A stretch of DNA of 64,000 nt, from the NCBI GenBank assembly GCA_000751295.2, contig CCMO02000001.1, forward strand, positions 2,777,501 to 2,841,500. Reading direction: 5' to 3'. The stretch is from a bacterium YEK0313. Its GTDB lineage: Bacteria; Pseudomonadota; Alphaproteobacteria; Rhizobiales; Phreatobacteraceae. Of this stretch, positions 44,850-52,895 are shown in pieces. Each line of letters begins with the position of its first letter. Position 1 is the first letter of the stretch. A program made the position numbers and the translations under genes. Below the pieces are notes generated by a model that had not been told where the DNA came from, searched no databases, and saw only the letters and a program-made list of their open reading frames with translations.

Positions 44850-45875
44850 ATGAAAGCCGCCTTCTCCGATCTGCACCGTGGCCACGATCCGAAGCGTTTC
44901 GTCCTGCGCGGCAAGTTCGCGCCGGGCGAGGAGCGCCCCGAGCGTGCCGATCGCCTGATGGCGGGCCTCGAGGTGGGCCGCCACAGCCTTCATCCGGCGG
45001 AGAGCTTCGGCCAGGGGCCGCGCCTCGGCGTCCATTCGGTCGACTATCTGCGCTTCCTGGAAGAGGCGGCGGAGGAATGGAAGGCGCTCGCCGACGCGTC
45101 CGACGAGGTGCTCGGCAATGTCCATCCGGTGCGCCGCGGCGGCACGCTGCCGACCTCGCTGACCGGCCGTGCCGGCTGGTACATGCAGGACATGGCCTGC
45201 GGCATCGGACCCGGGACCTGGACCGCGGCGGCTGCGGCCACCGACGTCGCCATCACCGCCGCCGAATTCGTCATCGAGGGTGAGCGCGCCGCCTATGCGC
45301 TGTGCCGCCCGCCCGGCCACCATGCCTACCGCGATGCGGCCGGCGGCCACTGCTTCATCAACAACACGGCCGTCACCGCGCAATATCTCAGGTCCGTGCA
45401 CGACCGGGTGGCGGTGCTCGACATCGACATCCACCATGGCAACGGCACGCAGGACATCTTCTACGACCGGCCCGACGTGCTGACCGTTTCGGTCCATGCC
45501 GATCCGAACCGCTTCTATCCCTTCTTCTGGGGCCACGCCCATGAACGCGGGACAGGGGCGGGCGAAGGCTTCAACCTCAACCTGCCGGTGCCGCACGGCG
45601 CCGACGACGCGGCCTATGTCGCGGCGATCGAGCAGTCGGCGCGCACCATCGCCGCCTTCGACCCCGGCGTGCTGGTCATCGCGCTCGGCCTCGACGCCTC
45701 GGCCGACGACCCGTTCGGCGGCGCCAAGGTGACGGCGGACGGCTTCCGCGCCGCCGGCGCGGCCATTGCGCGCATGGGCCTGCCGACGCTGTTCGTGCAG
45801 GAGGGCGGCTATCTCTCCGACAATCTCGGGCCGAACCTCACCGCCGTGCTCGGCGGCTTCGAGGCGACGGCCTGA
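44850..45875 (+). CDS. Acetylpolyamine amidohydrolase-like (class II HDAC family) deacetylase
   Basis: The 341-residue arginase/deacetylase-fold protein closely follows bacterial acetylpolyamine amidohydrolase. It has tandem histidines 157-158 in RPPGHHAY, zinc ligands D193, H195 (DIDIHHGN) and D282 (GLDASADDP), and the transition-state Tyr 321 in EGGYLSDN. The length equals that of the Mycoplana enzyme, and catalytic residues sit two positions from its numbering as I recall it. It would remove acetyl groups from acetylated polyamines or similar amines. The ATG at 44850 is chosen by comparison; upstream coding potential is absent. Confidence 0.88.
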   Translation: MKAAFSDLHRGHDPKRFVLRGKFAPGEERPERADRLMAGLEVGRHSLHPAESFGQGPRLGVHSVDYLRFLEEAAEEWKALADASDEVLGNVHPVRRGGTLPTSLTGRAGWYMQDMACGIGPGTWTAAAAATDVAITAAEFVIEGERAAYALCRPPGHHAYRDAAGGHCFINNTAVTAQYLRSVHDRVAVLDIDIHHGNGTQDIFYDRPDVLTVSVHADPNRFYPFFWGHAHERGTGAGEGFNLNLPVPHGADDAAYVAAIEQSARTIAAFDPGVLVIALGLDASADDPFGGAKVTADGFRAAGAAIARMGLPTLFVQEGGYLSDNLGPNLTAVLGGFEATA

Positions 45876-45935
45876 CCGGCACGCCGCGGCGGGGCCGGGC
45901 ATGGCAAGGCATCGGGACTCGCAGGGAGGCGGACC

Positions 45936-46625
45936 ATGACGCGCATGCGGCTTTATTCCGGACCGCTCAGCATGTTCGGCGCCAAGGCCGAGATCGCCGC
46001 GCGCGAGAAGGCGCTCGAGTTCGATCTCGTCATGGTGCCTTTCGACATGGACCGGCTCTACGAGCCCAAACATGCCGAGGTCCAGCGCATCAATCCGAAG
46101 CGCCAGGTGCCGGTGCTGATCGACGGCGACCTCGAAATCTTCGATTCGACACAGATCTTCGAATATGTCGAGCACCTGCGGCCGGAGCCGGCGCTATGGC
46201 CGGCGGCACCGGCCGCAAGAGCCCGTGCCCGCCTTCTCGAGCACATGTCGGACGAAGTCTATTTCCCCGCCATCATCAGGCTGATGGGCCTGCAGGGGTG
46301 GCTCGACGAGGAGCCCGCGCAGACCGCGCTCGCCGCTGCGGCCAGCTTCTACCGGGACATGGAGGCGAGGATCGCCGACCGGCCGTTCCTCGCCGGCGAC
46401 TATTCCTTTGCCGACATCGCCTTCTTCATGGCGCAGCTCTTCGGCGAGCGCATGGGCGCCCGCCTCACCGACGACCAGCCGAAGCTCATGGCCTGGCGCG
46501 CGCGCGTGCTGGAGCGGCCGGCCGTGCGCGCCGTCGTCGGCCCGATGGTGGCCTATCTCGTTTCGGTCGGTCGGCGCGTTCCGCCCCATCTCGCGTCGCT
46601 CGTGCCACAGACATCGATGCCTTGA
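45936..46625 (+). CDS. Glutathione S-transferase family protein
   Basis: The 229-residue protein has an N-terminal thioredoxin-like domain (MRLYSGPLSMFGAKAEIAAREKAL, PKRQVPVLIDGD with cis-proline, FDSTQIFEYVEHL binding glutathione) and a helical C-terminal domain with FLAGDYSFADIAFF. GGGAGG precedes the start. The catalytic position near the N-terminus reads SMFGAK, with Ser as the likely thiolate-stabilising residue. It follows the deacetylase gene by 60 bp in the same direction. Substrate unknown. Confidence 0.88.
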   Translation: MTRMRLYSGPLSMFGAKAEIAAREKALEFDLVMVPFDMDRLYEPKHAEVQRINPKRQVPVLIDGDLEIFDSTQIFEYVEHLRPEPALWPAAPAARARARLLEHMSDEVYFPAIIRLMGLQGWLDEEPAQTALAAAASFYRDMEARIADRPFLAGDYSFADIAFFMAQLFGERMGARLTDDQPKLMAWRARVLERPAVRAVVGPMVAYLVSVGRRVPPHLASLVPQTSMP

Positions 46626-46701
46626 CCGGGCTTTCGGCTTGGCGCCTGCGCCCCGGGGACCTAGACTGGGCGGACGCGCAACGCACAGGGCAGGTCGGGT
46701 C

Positions 46702-47199
46702 ATGACACGGCGTGATTTTGCCGCAACGGTTCTGGCTCTCCTCCTCGCGCCGGTGGCGGCCAAGGCCGGTGTGGTCGTTCAGTTCGTCGGGGCGGACCGC
46801 TTCGCCGACGAGGATTTCCGCAGGCCCGCCCGGCGCGAAGCCTTGATGCGCGAGCTGGAGCGCCATCTCAAGGGGCTCGGCGAGCGCTATCTGCCGCCGC
46901 AGCAGACCTTGACGCTCGAGATCACCGATCTCGACCTCGCCGGCCGCTACGAGCCCTTCAACACCGGCTTCAACGAGGTCAGGGTGATGCGCGACATCAC
47001 GCCGCCGCGGGTCAAGCTCAGCTATCGCCTGACCGAGGGCCGCCGGACCATCGCCGCAGGCAGCGAAACCGTCTCCGACCTCAACTATCTCTCCAATATC
47101 CGCGCGCGCAACGCATCGGGCCCGCTGCCCTACGAGAAGGCCATGCTCGACGACTGGTTCCGCCGGCGTTTCGGCCAGGGCCGGCCGGCCCGCGGCTGA
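46702..47199 (+). CDS. DUF3016 family exported protein
   Basis: The 165-residue protein has an N-terminal signal (TRRDFAATVLALLLAPVAAKA, with a twin-arginine look) and a mature part with VVVQFVGADRFADEDFRR, LTLEITDLDLAGRYEPF and a conserved NIRARNASGPLPYEKAMLDDWF end, matching DUF3016. The family has no known function. I use the ATG at 46702, which places the signal peptide at the N-terminus; the frame is open much further 5' through the GST gene in another phase. The higB operator-like repeat begins 13 bp after its stop. Confidence 0.8.
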   Translation: MTRRDFAATVLALLLAPVAAKAGVVVQFVGADRFADEDFRRPARREALMRELERHLKGLGERYLPPQQTLTLEITDLDLAGRYEPFNTGFNEVRVMRDITPPRVKLSYRLTEGRRTIAAGSETVSDLNYLSNIRARNASGPLPYEKAMLDDWFRRRFGQGRPARG

Positions 47200-47212
47200 G
47201 CCGGGCGCCTTA

Positions 47213-47234
47213 TTGTTCCCGCAATTGGGAACAA
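47213..47234. promoter_or_regulatory. Perfect inverted repeat: candidate HigA-type operator
   Basis: TTGTTCCC (47213-47220) and GGGAACAA (47227-47234) are perfect 8-bp arms around GCAATT, a 22-bp palindrome that stands out as AT-rich in GC-rich surroundings. It ends 10 bp before the higB ATG, where HigA-family antitoxins usually bind to repress their own operon. No clear ribosome site lies between it and the ATG, so binding would also cover the translation start region. Confidence 0.75.
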
Positions 47235-47244
47235 ATTTCCCCTG

Positions 47245-47538
47245 ATGCGGATCGTCGGCCTGCCCCTCATCCACGATGCAATCCGGGCGCGGCCGGAGGC
47301 GGCGCCGTTGCTGTCGGCGTTCCACGCCCTGGTCGGGGCGGCGCGCTGGACGACCCCTGCGGATATTGCCGCGGCGCTGCCGGCGAGCCGGCGCGACGCG
47401 GCGGGGCGCTGGCATCTCACGCTCGGCAAGCCCGCGCTCGCGCTGGTCTGGCGGGTCAACTTCGCCGCCGGCCTCGTCGTGCTCGACGTGATCGGCCCGG
47501 CTTCAACTGATGCGGAGGCTGAACCATGGAGCCGCTGA
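47245..47538 (+). CDS. higB: HigB-type toxin (RelE-superfamily mRNA interferase)
   Basis: The 97-residue protein resembles E. coli HigB along its length: a start MRIVGLP..IHDAIRARPEA, the core ARWTTPADIAAALPASRRD (compare NWKTPADIKAQYRNAS), GRWHLTLGKPALALVWRVNF and the end LVVLDVIGPASTDAEAE. HigB cuts mRNA at the ribosome and is neutralised by HigA. Here it precedes, and by 13 bp overlaps, a gene whose N-terminus is HigA-like, the usual toxin-first order of hig operons. The Arg and Lys residues used by RelE-type nucleases are partly conserved; activity is not established. Confidence 0.82.
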   Translation: MRIVGLPLIHDAIRARPEAAPLLSAFHALVGAARWTTPADIAAALPASRRDAAGRWHLTLGKPALALVWRVNFAAGLVVLDVIGPASTDAEAEPWSR

Positions 47539-48653
47539 GACCGATCCGTTCCGCCGAGGACCACCGGCGGGCGCTGGACGCGATCCGCGCCGCGATCGGG
47601 GCTGAGCCGGGATCGGCCGAAGCCGACCGGCTGGAGGTGCTGGCGATCCTGGTCGCGGACTACGAGCGGCTTAGCACCGCCATCCCGCCGGCCGATCCCG
47701 TGGCCGTGCTGGAACTTGCCATGCAGGCGCAGGGCCGCTCGCAGAGCGACCTTGCGGCCGTGCTCGAGTCGCGCTCGCGCGCCTCCGAGGTGCTCGGACG
47801 GCGGCGCATGCTGTCGGCCGCGATGGCGGAACGGCTTTCGGCCGCCTGGTCGATCCCGCTCGACCTCCTGAGCCGACCCTACGCGGTTGCCGGCGGGCGC
47901 ATGGCGCGCTGGACCCGCCGCACCGCCGTGGCTGGCGCCATGGTGCTCATCGCCTTCGGGATGGGTGGCGGCGCGCTCGTCGCGATCCACGGCCAGGACC
48001 TGCCGGAAGTCGGCCAGCTCGCAACCTACCGCCCGCAGACAGTGCTGCGCCGCGACGCTTCCGGCCGGCTGCTCGAGCGGCGCGACTTCGTCCCGCTCGA
48101 CATGATTCCGGCCCATGTCGTGAAGGCTTTCCTTGCGGCCGAGGACCGGCGCTTCTTCGATCACGGCGGCACCAGCCTGCCGGCGATTGCCCGGGCGGCC
48201 GTCCGCAACATCGTCAACCGGGGCGAGGATCCCGAAGGCGGCTCCACGATCACCCAGCAGGTGGCGAAGAACCTGCTGCTGGCGGCCGAGCCGCGCTCGC
48301 TCGGTCGCAAGGTGCGCGAGGCGATCCTCGCCGGCCGGATCGAGGCGGCGCTCTCCAAGGAGCGAATCCTCGAGATCTATCTGAACCAGATCTATTTCGG
48401 CGGCGCGGCCTATGGCGTCGCCGCCGCCGCCGACACCTATTTCGGCAAGCCGCTCGCCGCGCTCAGCGTTGCCGAAGCGGCTTCGCTCGCCGCGCTGCCG
48501 AAGGCGCCGAATCTCTACCGCATCGATCTCGCCGACAATGCCGGGCGGGCGAGGGCCCGGCGAGACTGGGTGCTCGGCCGGATGGCGAGCGACGGCATGA
48601 TCACCGAGACCGCGGCTGTGCTCGCCAGGGCCGAGCCGCTGCGCCAGCCCTGA
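47526..48653 (+). CDS. HigA antitoxin domain - membrane helix - GT51 peptidoglycan glycosyltransferase fusion
   Basis: One uninterrupted 375-residue frame joins two unrelated parts. Residues 1-118 resemble HigA: an N-terminal helical domain (IRSAEDHRRALDAI) and an HTH (about 58-115, LELAMQAQGRSQSDLAAVLES and VLGRRRMLSAAMAERLSAAWSIP). A basic stretch and one membrane helix follow (about 133-154). Residues 188-340 are a complete GT51 domain: AAEDRRFFDHGG (Glu 206), GGSTITQQ (238-245), RKVREA (Glu 265) and ERILEIYLNQIYFGG; no transpeptidase domain follows. N-in/C-out topology puts the HTH in the cytoplasm and GT51 in the periplasm, as each needs. The ATG is preceded by GGAGG and overlaps higB by 13 bp. 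Confidence 0.85.
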   Translation: MEPLRPIRSAEDHRRALDAIRAAIGAEPGSAEADRLEVLAILVADYERLSTAIPPADPVAVLELAMQAQGRSQSDLAAVLESRSRASEVLGRRRMLSAAMAERLSAAWSIPLDLLSRPYAVAGGRMARWTRRTAVAGAMVLIAFGMGGGALVAIHGQDLPEVGQLATYRPQTVLRRDASGRLLERRDFVPLDMIPAHVVKAFLAAEDRRFFDHGGTSLPAIARAAVRNIVNRGEDPEGGSTITQQVAKNLLLAAEPRSLGRKVREAILAGRIEAALSKERILEIYLNQIYFGGAAYGVAAAADTYFGKPLAALSVAEAASLAALPKAPNLYRIDLADNAGRARARRDWVLGRMASDGMITETAAVLARAEPLRQP

Positions 48654-48845
48654 AGGGCAGGGCGGCTGGTTGCTGGACCGACCGGCGGCGGGCAAATCGG
48701 TTTGCCGGCTTGACAGGATCATCTGGACGCGCGGCCCGGCAGATTTCAAGATCGAAACGCGGCCGTCCAGCCGTCAGCATTCGTCAAGCAACCCTTTTTC
48801 ATCGTTCATTCGTCATCCGTCATTCGCAGCCGAGGTTCGCCCATC

Positions 48846-49955
48846 ATGCCGATCGTCATTCTCCGCCTCGTCGTCGCATGGGCCAGCGTCGCCGCGTTTT
48901 TTGTTCTCGGTGACGCGCTGCTCGGACGCCTCGACCAGTGGATCGTCGCGCTCGCGATCTTCGCCTGGCTGCTGGCGGTGATCATGTGGGCCGCCTTCGG
49001 CGTCGTCCACGAGGCGGAGATCCTGGCCCATCGACTGGGCGAGCCCTACGGCACGCTGATTCTCACATTGGCCATCGTGATCATCGAGGTCGCCCTGATC
49101 TCGGCGGTGATGCTGGGCGCCAAGGGCGCCCCGACGCTCGGGCGCGACACCATGTTCGCGGTCCTGATGATCGTGCTCAACGGGGTGGTCGGCGTCGGGC
49201 TGCTGATCGGTGGAATGAAGCATTTCTCCCAGCGCTACAGCCTGAAGGGCGCCTCGTCCTATCTTGCCATCATCATTCCGCTCTCGGTCATTCCGCTCAT
49301 CCTGCCGAATTTCACGACCTCCACCAATGACGGCACCCTGACCTCGTTCCAGGCGATCAGCTTCTCCATCTTCATGATCGCCCTCTACGGCGCCTTCCTG
49401 CTGCTGCAGACCGGCCGGCATGCCGAATTCTACCGCGAGCCGCCTTCGGACGACCCGCAGGCGGCGCCGGCGGAGGCCGGACACGACCATGGCGATGCCG
49501 GCGGCCCGCTCGCCAAGCCGGTCCTGCTTCTCCTGCTCAACATCCTGCCGATCGTCCTGCTGGCTAAAAGCCTCGCCAAGGTTCTGGATTTCGGCATTGC
49601 CCGCCTCGGTGCCCCGCCGGCGCTCGGCGGCATCCTGATCGCCATGGTGGTGTTCACGCCCGAATGCATCACCGCGCTCAGGGCCATTACGGCGAACCAG
49701 TTGCAGCGCGCGATCAATCTCTGCCTCGGCGCGGCGGCCTCGACCCTCGGCCTCACCGTTCCGGCCGTGCTCGCCATCGGCGTCCTGACCGGCCAGAACG
49801 TCGTGCTCGGCCTGTCGCCGACCAACATGATCCTGCTCGCGATGACGCTGGTCCTGTCGACGCTCACCTTCACGGGCACCCGGACGACCATGCTCGAAGG
49901 CGCCGTGCATCTCGGCGTGTTCTTCGTGTTCCTGGTGCTGGTCTTCAGCCCGTGA
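48846..49955 (+). CDS. chaA: Calcium/sodium:proton antiporter (ChaA family)
   Basis: The 369-residue inner-membrane protein has about eleven hydrophobic helices and two CaCA-type repeats: EPYGTLILTLAIVIIEVALIS (with the conserved Glu) and GAPPALGGILIAMVVFTPECITALRAI. A loop rich in His and acidic residues (about 195-215) separates them. ChaA exports Ca2+, Na+ or K+ in exchange for protons. About 190 noncoding bases separate it from the HigA-GT51 gene; these contain a TTGACA box but no confident promoter. A start with a modest GAGG upstream is accepted. Confidence 0.92.
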   Translation: MPIVILRLVVAWASVAAFFVLGDALLGRLDQWIVALAIFAWLLAVIMWAAFGVVHEAEILAHRLGEPYGTLILTLAIVIIEVALISAVMLGAKGAPTLGRDTMFAVLMIVLNGVVGVGLLIGGMKHFSQRYSLKGASSYLAIIIPLSVIPLILPNFTTSTNDGTLTSFQAISFSIFMIALYGAFLLLQTGRHAEFYREPPSDDPQAAPAEAGHDHGDAGGPLAKPVLLLLLNILPIVLLAKSLAKVLDFGIARLGAPPALGGILIAMVVFTPECITALRAITANQLQRAINLCLGAAASTLGLTVPAVLAIGVLTGQNVVLGLSPTNMILLAMTLVLSTLTFTGTRTTMLEGAVHLGVFFVFLVLVFSP

Positions 49956-50085
49956 GGCCAGCGCGGGCCTGGCCCGACGGTTCCGTCTGCTGACGCCGGT
50001 TCACGGCGGCGAGAGACGATGTTCGGCGGACATCCGGCCCGGACATCGCCCGCGCGACGGAGGCCGTCATCCGATTCCGGAACTG

Positions 50086-50121
50086 AAAAGCCCGCCAGAT
50101 CATTGATCGGGCGGGCTTTTT
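50086..50121 (-). terminator. Rho-independent terminator after tRNA-Gln
   Basis: AAGCCCGCC and GGCGGGCTT arms form a strong stem around about a dozen bases. Read on the minus strand the stem ends in a short T-run, four bases beyond the 3' end of the tRNA. With T's on both sides it may also serve chaA on the plus strand. Confidence 0.85.
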
Positions 50122-50124
50122 GGA

Positions 50125-50198
50125 TGGCTGGGGGACCTGGATTCGAACCAAGACTAACGGAGTCAGAGTCCGCTGTTCTACCATTAAACTATCCCCCA
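50125..50198 (-). tRNA. tRNA-Gln (anticodon CTG)
   Basis: The 74-base minus-strand gene folds as a cloverleaf: acceptor TGGGGGA paired with TCCCCCA, a D-arm with TTTAATGGTAG, an anticodon stem GCGGA/TCCGT with loop CTCTGAC (anticodon CTG, reading CAG), a T-arm with GGTTCGAATCC, and an encoded CCA. The unpaired-like T at position 1 is typical of tRNA-Gln. Confidence 0.97.
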
Positions 50199-50422
50199 CC
50201 AGGGGCGCCCCGAAGCGGTGCCTCGGTGCGAGGCGCGGTGATAGTCGATTGCCGGACGGAGTTCAAGGCCCTGGCGCAGGAGAATGACGGCCAAATTGCA
50301 GCCATGTGTGCAAAGCTTGCGACGACCGCCCCGGCTGCTACACTCGGCCCCAACTGAACAGTATCAATCGCCTGATCCGTCGAGCACTTCGGCGTTCCGG
50401 AACGGGCGGTGGAAAGGTTGCC

Positions 50423-51544
50423 ATGGCCCACGAACCGCAGGATGGCGGTTCGCCGGGGGAATCGGGCGTGCAGCCGGCGGCGCCAGCCGCGGTTGCGCGC
50501 GGTGGGTCTGTGGCCGAGCCCGGCCGCCCGCCGCGGCGGCTCTATGCCGCGCTCGACCTCGGAACGAACAATTGCCGCCTTCTGGTGGCCAAGCCCGAAG
50601 GGGCGAGCTTCCGGGTGGTCGATGCCTTCTCGCGCATCGTCCGCCTCGGCGAAGGTCTGGCCCAGACCGGTCGGCTCAGCGAAGCGGCCATGGACCGTGC
50701 CGTCGAGGCGCTGAAGGTCTGCCGGGCCAAGCTGCAGGACAAGCAGGTGGCACGGGCGCGGCTGATCGCGACCGAAGCCTGCCGCGCGGCGGAGAACGGC
50801 GCCATCTTCATCGACCGCGTCCGGCAGGAAACCGGCCTCAGGCTCGAAATCGTCGACCGCCAGACCGAGGCCCATCTGGCCGCGCAGGGCTGCGCTCCGC
50901 TCGCCGATCCGCGCGCCCGCGGCGTGATTCTGTTCGACATCGGCGGCGGTTCGTCCGAGCTCGTCTGGCTGCTGCCGCGCGGGCCCGGACGCTCCGGCGG
51001 ACCGCCGAGCGCCGACATCCTCGGCTGGACCTCGCTGCCTGTGGGCGTCGTGACGCTCGCCGAGCGCCATGGCGGCCAGCGCGTGACGCGCGAAAGCTTC
51101 GCGCGCATGGTCGACGAGGTCGCCGACATGGTGGCCTGCTTCGCCCATCGCGAGGCGATCCGCGGCCAGTTGCAGCACCTGCACATGCTGGGCACGTCGG
51201 GCACGGTCACGACGCTGGCCGGCGTCCATCTCGGCCTCGTCAAATATGACCGCCGCCGCGTCGACGGCGCCTGGCTCGCGGCGGGCGAGGTCGACATCAT
51301 CCTGCAGCAGCTCCTGGACATGAGCTACGAGCAGCGGATTGGCCATCCCTGCATCGGCGCGGAGCGCGCCGACCTGGTGCTGGCCGGCTGCGCGATCCTG
51401 GAAGGCATGCGCCGCCACTTCCCGTGCGAGCGCCTGCGGGTGGCCGACCGGGGCCTGCGCGAGGGCATTCTCGTCGGCCTGATGCGCGCCGACGGCGTCT
51501 GGCGGCGGCCTTTCTACCGAAATCATGACGGAGACCGGCGATGA
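50423..51544 (+). CDS. Ppx/GppA phosphatase family protein
   Basis: The 373-residue sugar-kinase/Hsp70-fold protein has phosphate-1 motif LDLGTNNCRLLV, ATEACRAAENG, phosphate-2 motif FDIGGGSSEL and LGTSGTVTTLAGV. Members hydrolyse polyphosphate ends or pppGpp; short alphaproteobacterial proteins with only the N-terminal two domains, like this one, are usually annotated Ppx/GppA. A poorly conserved Ala/Pro-rich leader precedes the domain. The ATG at 50423 has GGAAAGG upstream. It overlaps rlmE by four bases, a pairing common in this group of bacteria. Confidence 0.92.
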   Translation: MAHEPQDGGSPGESGVQPAAPAAVARGGSVAEPGRPPRRLYAALDLGTNNCRLLVAKPEGASFRVVDAFSRIVRLGEGLAQTGRLSEAAMDRAVEALKVCRAKLQDKQVARARLIATEACRAAENGAIFIDRVRQETGLRLEIVDRQTEAHLAAQGCAPLADPRARGVILFDIGGGSSELVWLLPRGPGRSGGPPSADILGWTSLPVGVVTLAERHGGQRVTRESFARMVDEVADMVACFAHREAIRGQLQHLHMLGTSGTVTTLAGVHLGLVKYDRRRVDGAWLAAGEVDIILQQLLDMSYEQRIGHPCIGAERADLVLAGCAILEGMRRHFPCERLRVADRGLREGILVGLMRADGVWRRPFYRNHDGDRR

Positions 51545-52248
51545 GCGCCAGATCGGGCGGTGGCGGCCGCGAGCTGACGGTCAGGCTGAAGACCGCCAAG
51601 AAACGCACCACCAGCCAGCAGCGCTGGCTGGAGCGGCAGCTCAACGACCCCTATGTGGCCCGTGCCAAGCGCGACGGCTGGCGCTCGCGCGCCGCCTACA
51701 AGCTGATCGAGATCGACGACAAGGTGCGGCTCCTCAAGCCGGGGCAACGGATCGTCGATCTCGGCGCCGCGCCCGGTGGCTGGCTGCAGGTGGCGGCCAA
51801 ACGCATCGGCCTCGAGAAAGGGCAGGGCAAGATCGTCGGCATCGACCTGCTCGCCATCGACCCGGTGCCGGGCGTCGCCTTCATCCAGGGCGACTTCACC
51901 GCCGAGGATGCGCCGGACCGGCTGAAGGAGCTGCTCGGCGGCGAAGCCGATGTCGTCCTCTCGGACATGGCCGCCAATGCCACCGGCCACAAGCAGACCG
52001 ACCACCTGAAGATCGTCTATCTCGCCGAGCTCGCCATCGATTTCGCCCGGCAGGTGCTGGCCCCCGGCGGCCATTTCCTGTGCAAGGTGCTGCAGGGCGG
52101 CACCGAAGGCCAACTGCTGGCCGACCTGAAGCGCGATTTCACGACCGTCAAGCACATCAAGCCGCAGGCGAGCCGGGCCGATTCGAGCGAGCTCTACGTG
52201 CTCGCCATGGGCTATCGTGGCCGGCCAGCCGCCGGCTCGGGCGACTGA
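51541..52248 (+). CDS. rlmE: 23S rRNA (uridine-2'-O-)methyltransferase RlmE/FtsJ
   Basis: RlmE methylates the 2'-O of U2552 in the A-loop of 23S rRNA, aiding late 50S assembly. The 235-residue protein has RSRAAYKLIEIDDK (catalytic Lys), SAM-binding IVDLGAAPGGWLQVAA, catalytic Asp in VVLSDMAANATGHKQTD, Lys in FLCKVLQGG and Glu in SSELYVLAMGYRG. A basic N-terminal tail of about 40 residues is usual in alphaproteobacteria. It is translationally coupled to the Ppx/GppA gene through an ATGA overlap. Confidence 0.96.
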   Translation: MSARSGGGGRELTVRLKTAKKRTTSQQRWLERQLNDPYVARAKRDGWRSRAAYKLIEIDDKVRLLKPGQRIVDLGAAPGGWLQVAAKRIGLEKGQGKIVGIDLLAIDPVPGVAFIQGDFTAEDAPDRLKELLGGEADVVLSDMAANATGHKQTDHLKIVYLAELAIDFARQVLAPGGHFLCKVLQGGTEGQLLADLKRDFTTVKHIKPQASRADSSELYVLAMGYRGRPAAGSGD

Positions 52249-52895
52249 CGGCCTGAACAGGCGCTTTGCGCCTCGTATCTGCTCGGCGATGAGGCGCGCC
52301 TCGCGCGATCCTCCGCCTTCGGCCGGCGCAAGCCTGGCTGGATCCTCGATCGGAGCCGCCCCGGCTGCGTCGAGCAAGGCTGCCGCTCGGCCCGCGCGGC
52401 GGACATGCGATGCCGGCGGCGCCACATCCCGGCCCCATCCTGCGCCCGTGGCGGCCGGCATCCCGCATCGGCGGCCGCGTGATCACGCCGCAGGGCGGGC
52501 GTGACGGCCGAGCACGGTTGATCTTCTTCACCGAACCGCTCCGCCTCGACAGCAGCGGCGCCGTCCCGCCCTGGACGCTCGCCCGGCGGCTGCACGCCCA
52601 TGCGCGGCGAGCCTTCCGGCGGGCCGCCACTGAAGAGCGCGAGCGGATGCTCCCCAGCGACAACGCCCACGAGTGCGACGAGCGCCAAGCGGCGGGACGT
52701 CCAGCTCATACACGCGGTGTGTCTCGGCGGACACGGCTGCCAGCGGACATCGGGCCCGTTCTAGCCAAATCAATTTGACTAAAATAATTTCCCGCGGGTC
52801 GGATCAGGATACCGCTTGTATTTCTTATGATACCGCCAATCGGTTGCAATCCGACGATTGCAGAGAATGACGTTATCTTACGCAAGGGAATTATC
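52249..52895. other. Gene-poor stretch between rlmE and the autotransporter gene
   Basis: About 650 bases hold no gene I can support. Short open frames on both strands here are low-complexity Arg/Ala/Pro-rich readings of GC-rich DNA. The first 490 bases have ordinary composition; the last ~150 (52745-52895) turn clearly AT-rich and contain a palindrome (52762-52781) and a TATGAT-like box near 52822 that may be part of the autotransporter promoter. Confidence 0.6.
52762..52781. promoter_or_regulatory. Palindrome upstream of the autotransporter gene
   Basis: TAGCCAAAT and ATTTGACTA are near-perfect inverted arms (8 of 9 positions pair) around two central bases. It lies 114 bp before the autotransporter start in the AT-rich part of the gap. 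The shape suits a dimeric repressor or activator; no regulator gene is adjacent. Confidence 0.5.

Noticed and set aside
46702..47199. Upstream extension of the DUF3016 gene to 46408
   Set aside because: The extension overlaps the GST gene in another frame and would bury the signal peptide.
47526..48653. Possibility that the HigA-GT51 fusion is a frameshift or assembly artefact
   Set aside because: The frame is continuous, has a good ribosome site, a membrane helix and basic linker at the junction, and topology suits both halves; resequencing and homologue search should still be done.
48654..48845. TTGACA box near 48709 as the chaA promoter
   Set aside because: No -10 element at suitable spacing, so it is not reported as a promoter.
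52410..52778. 122-codon plus-strand frame in the gap after rlmE
   Set aside because: Low-complexity, no ribosome site, no recognised family and it runs into the AT-rich promoter-like region.
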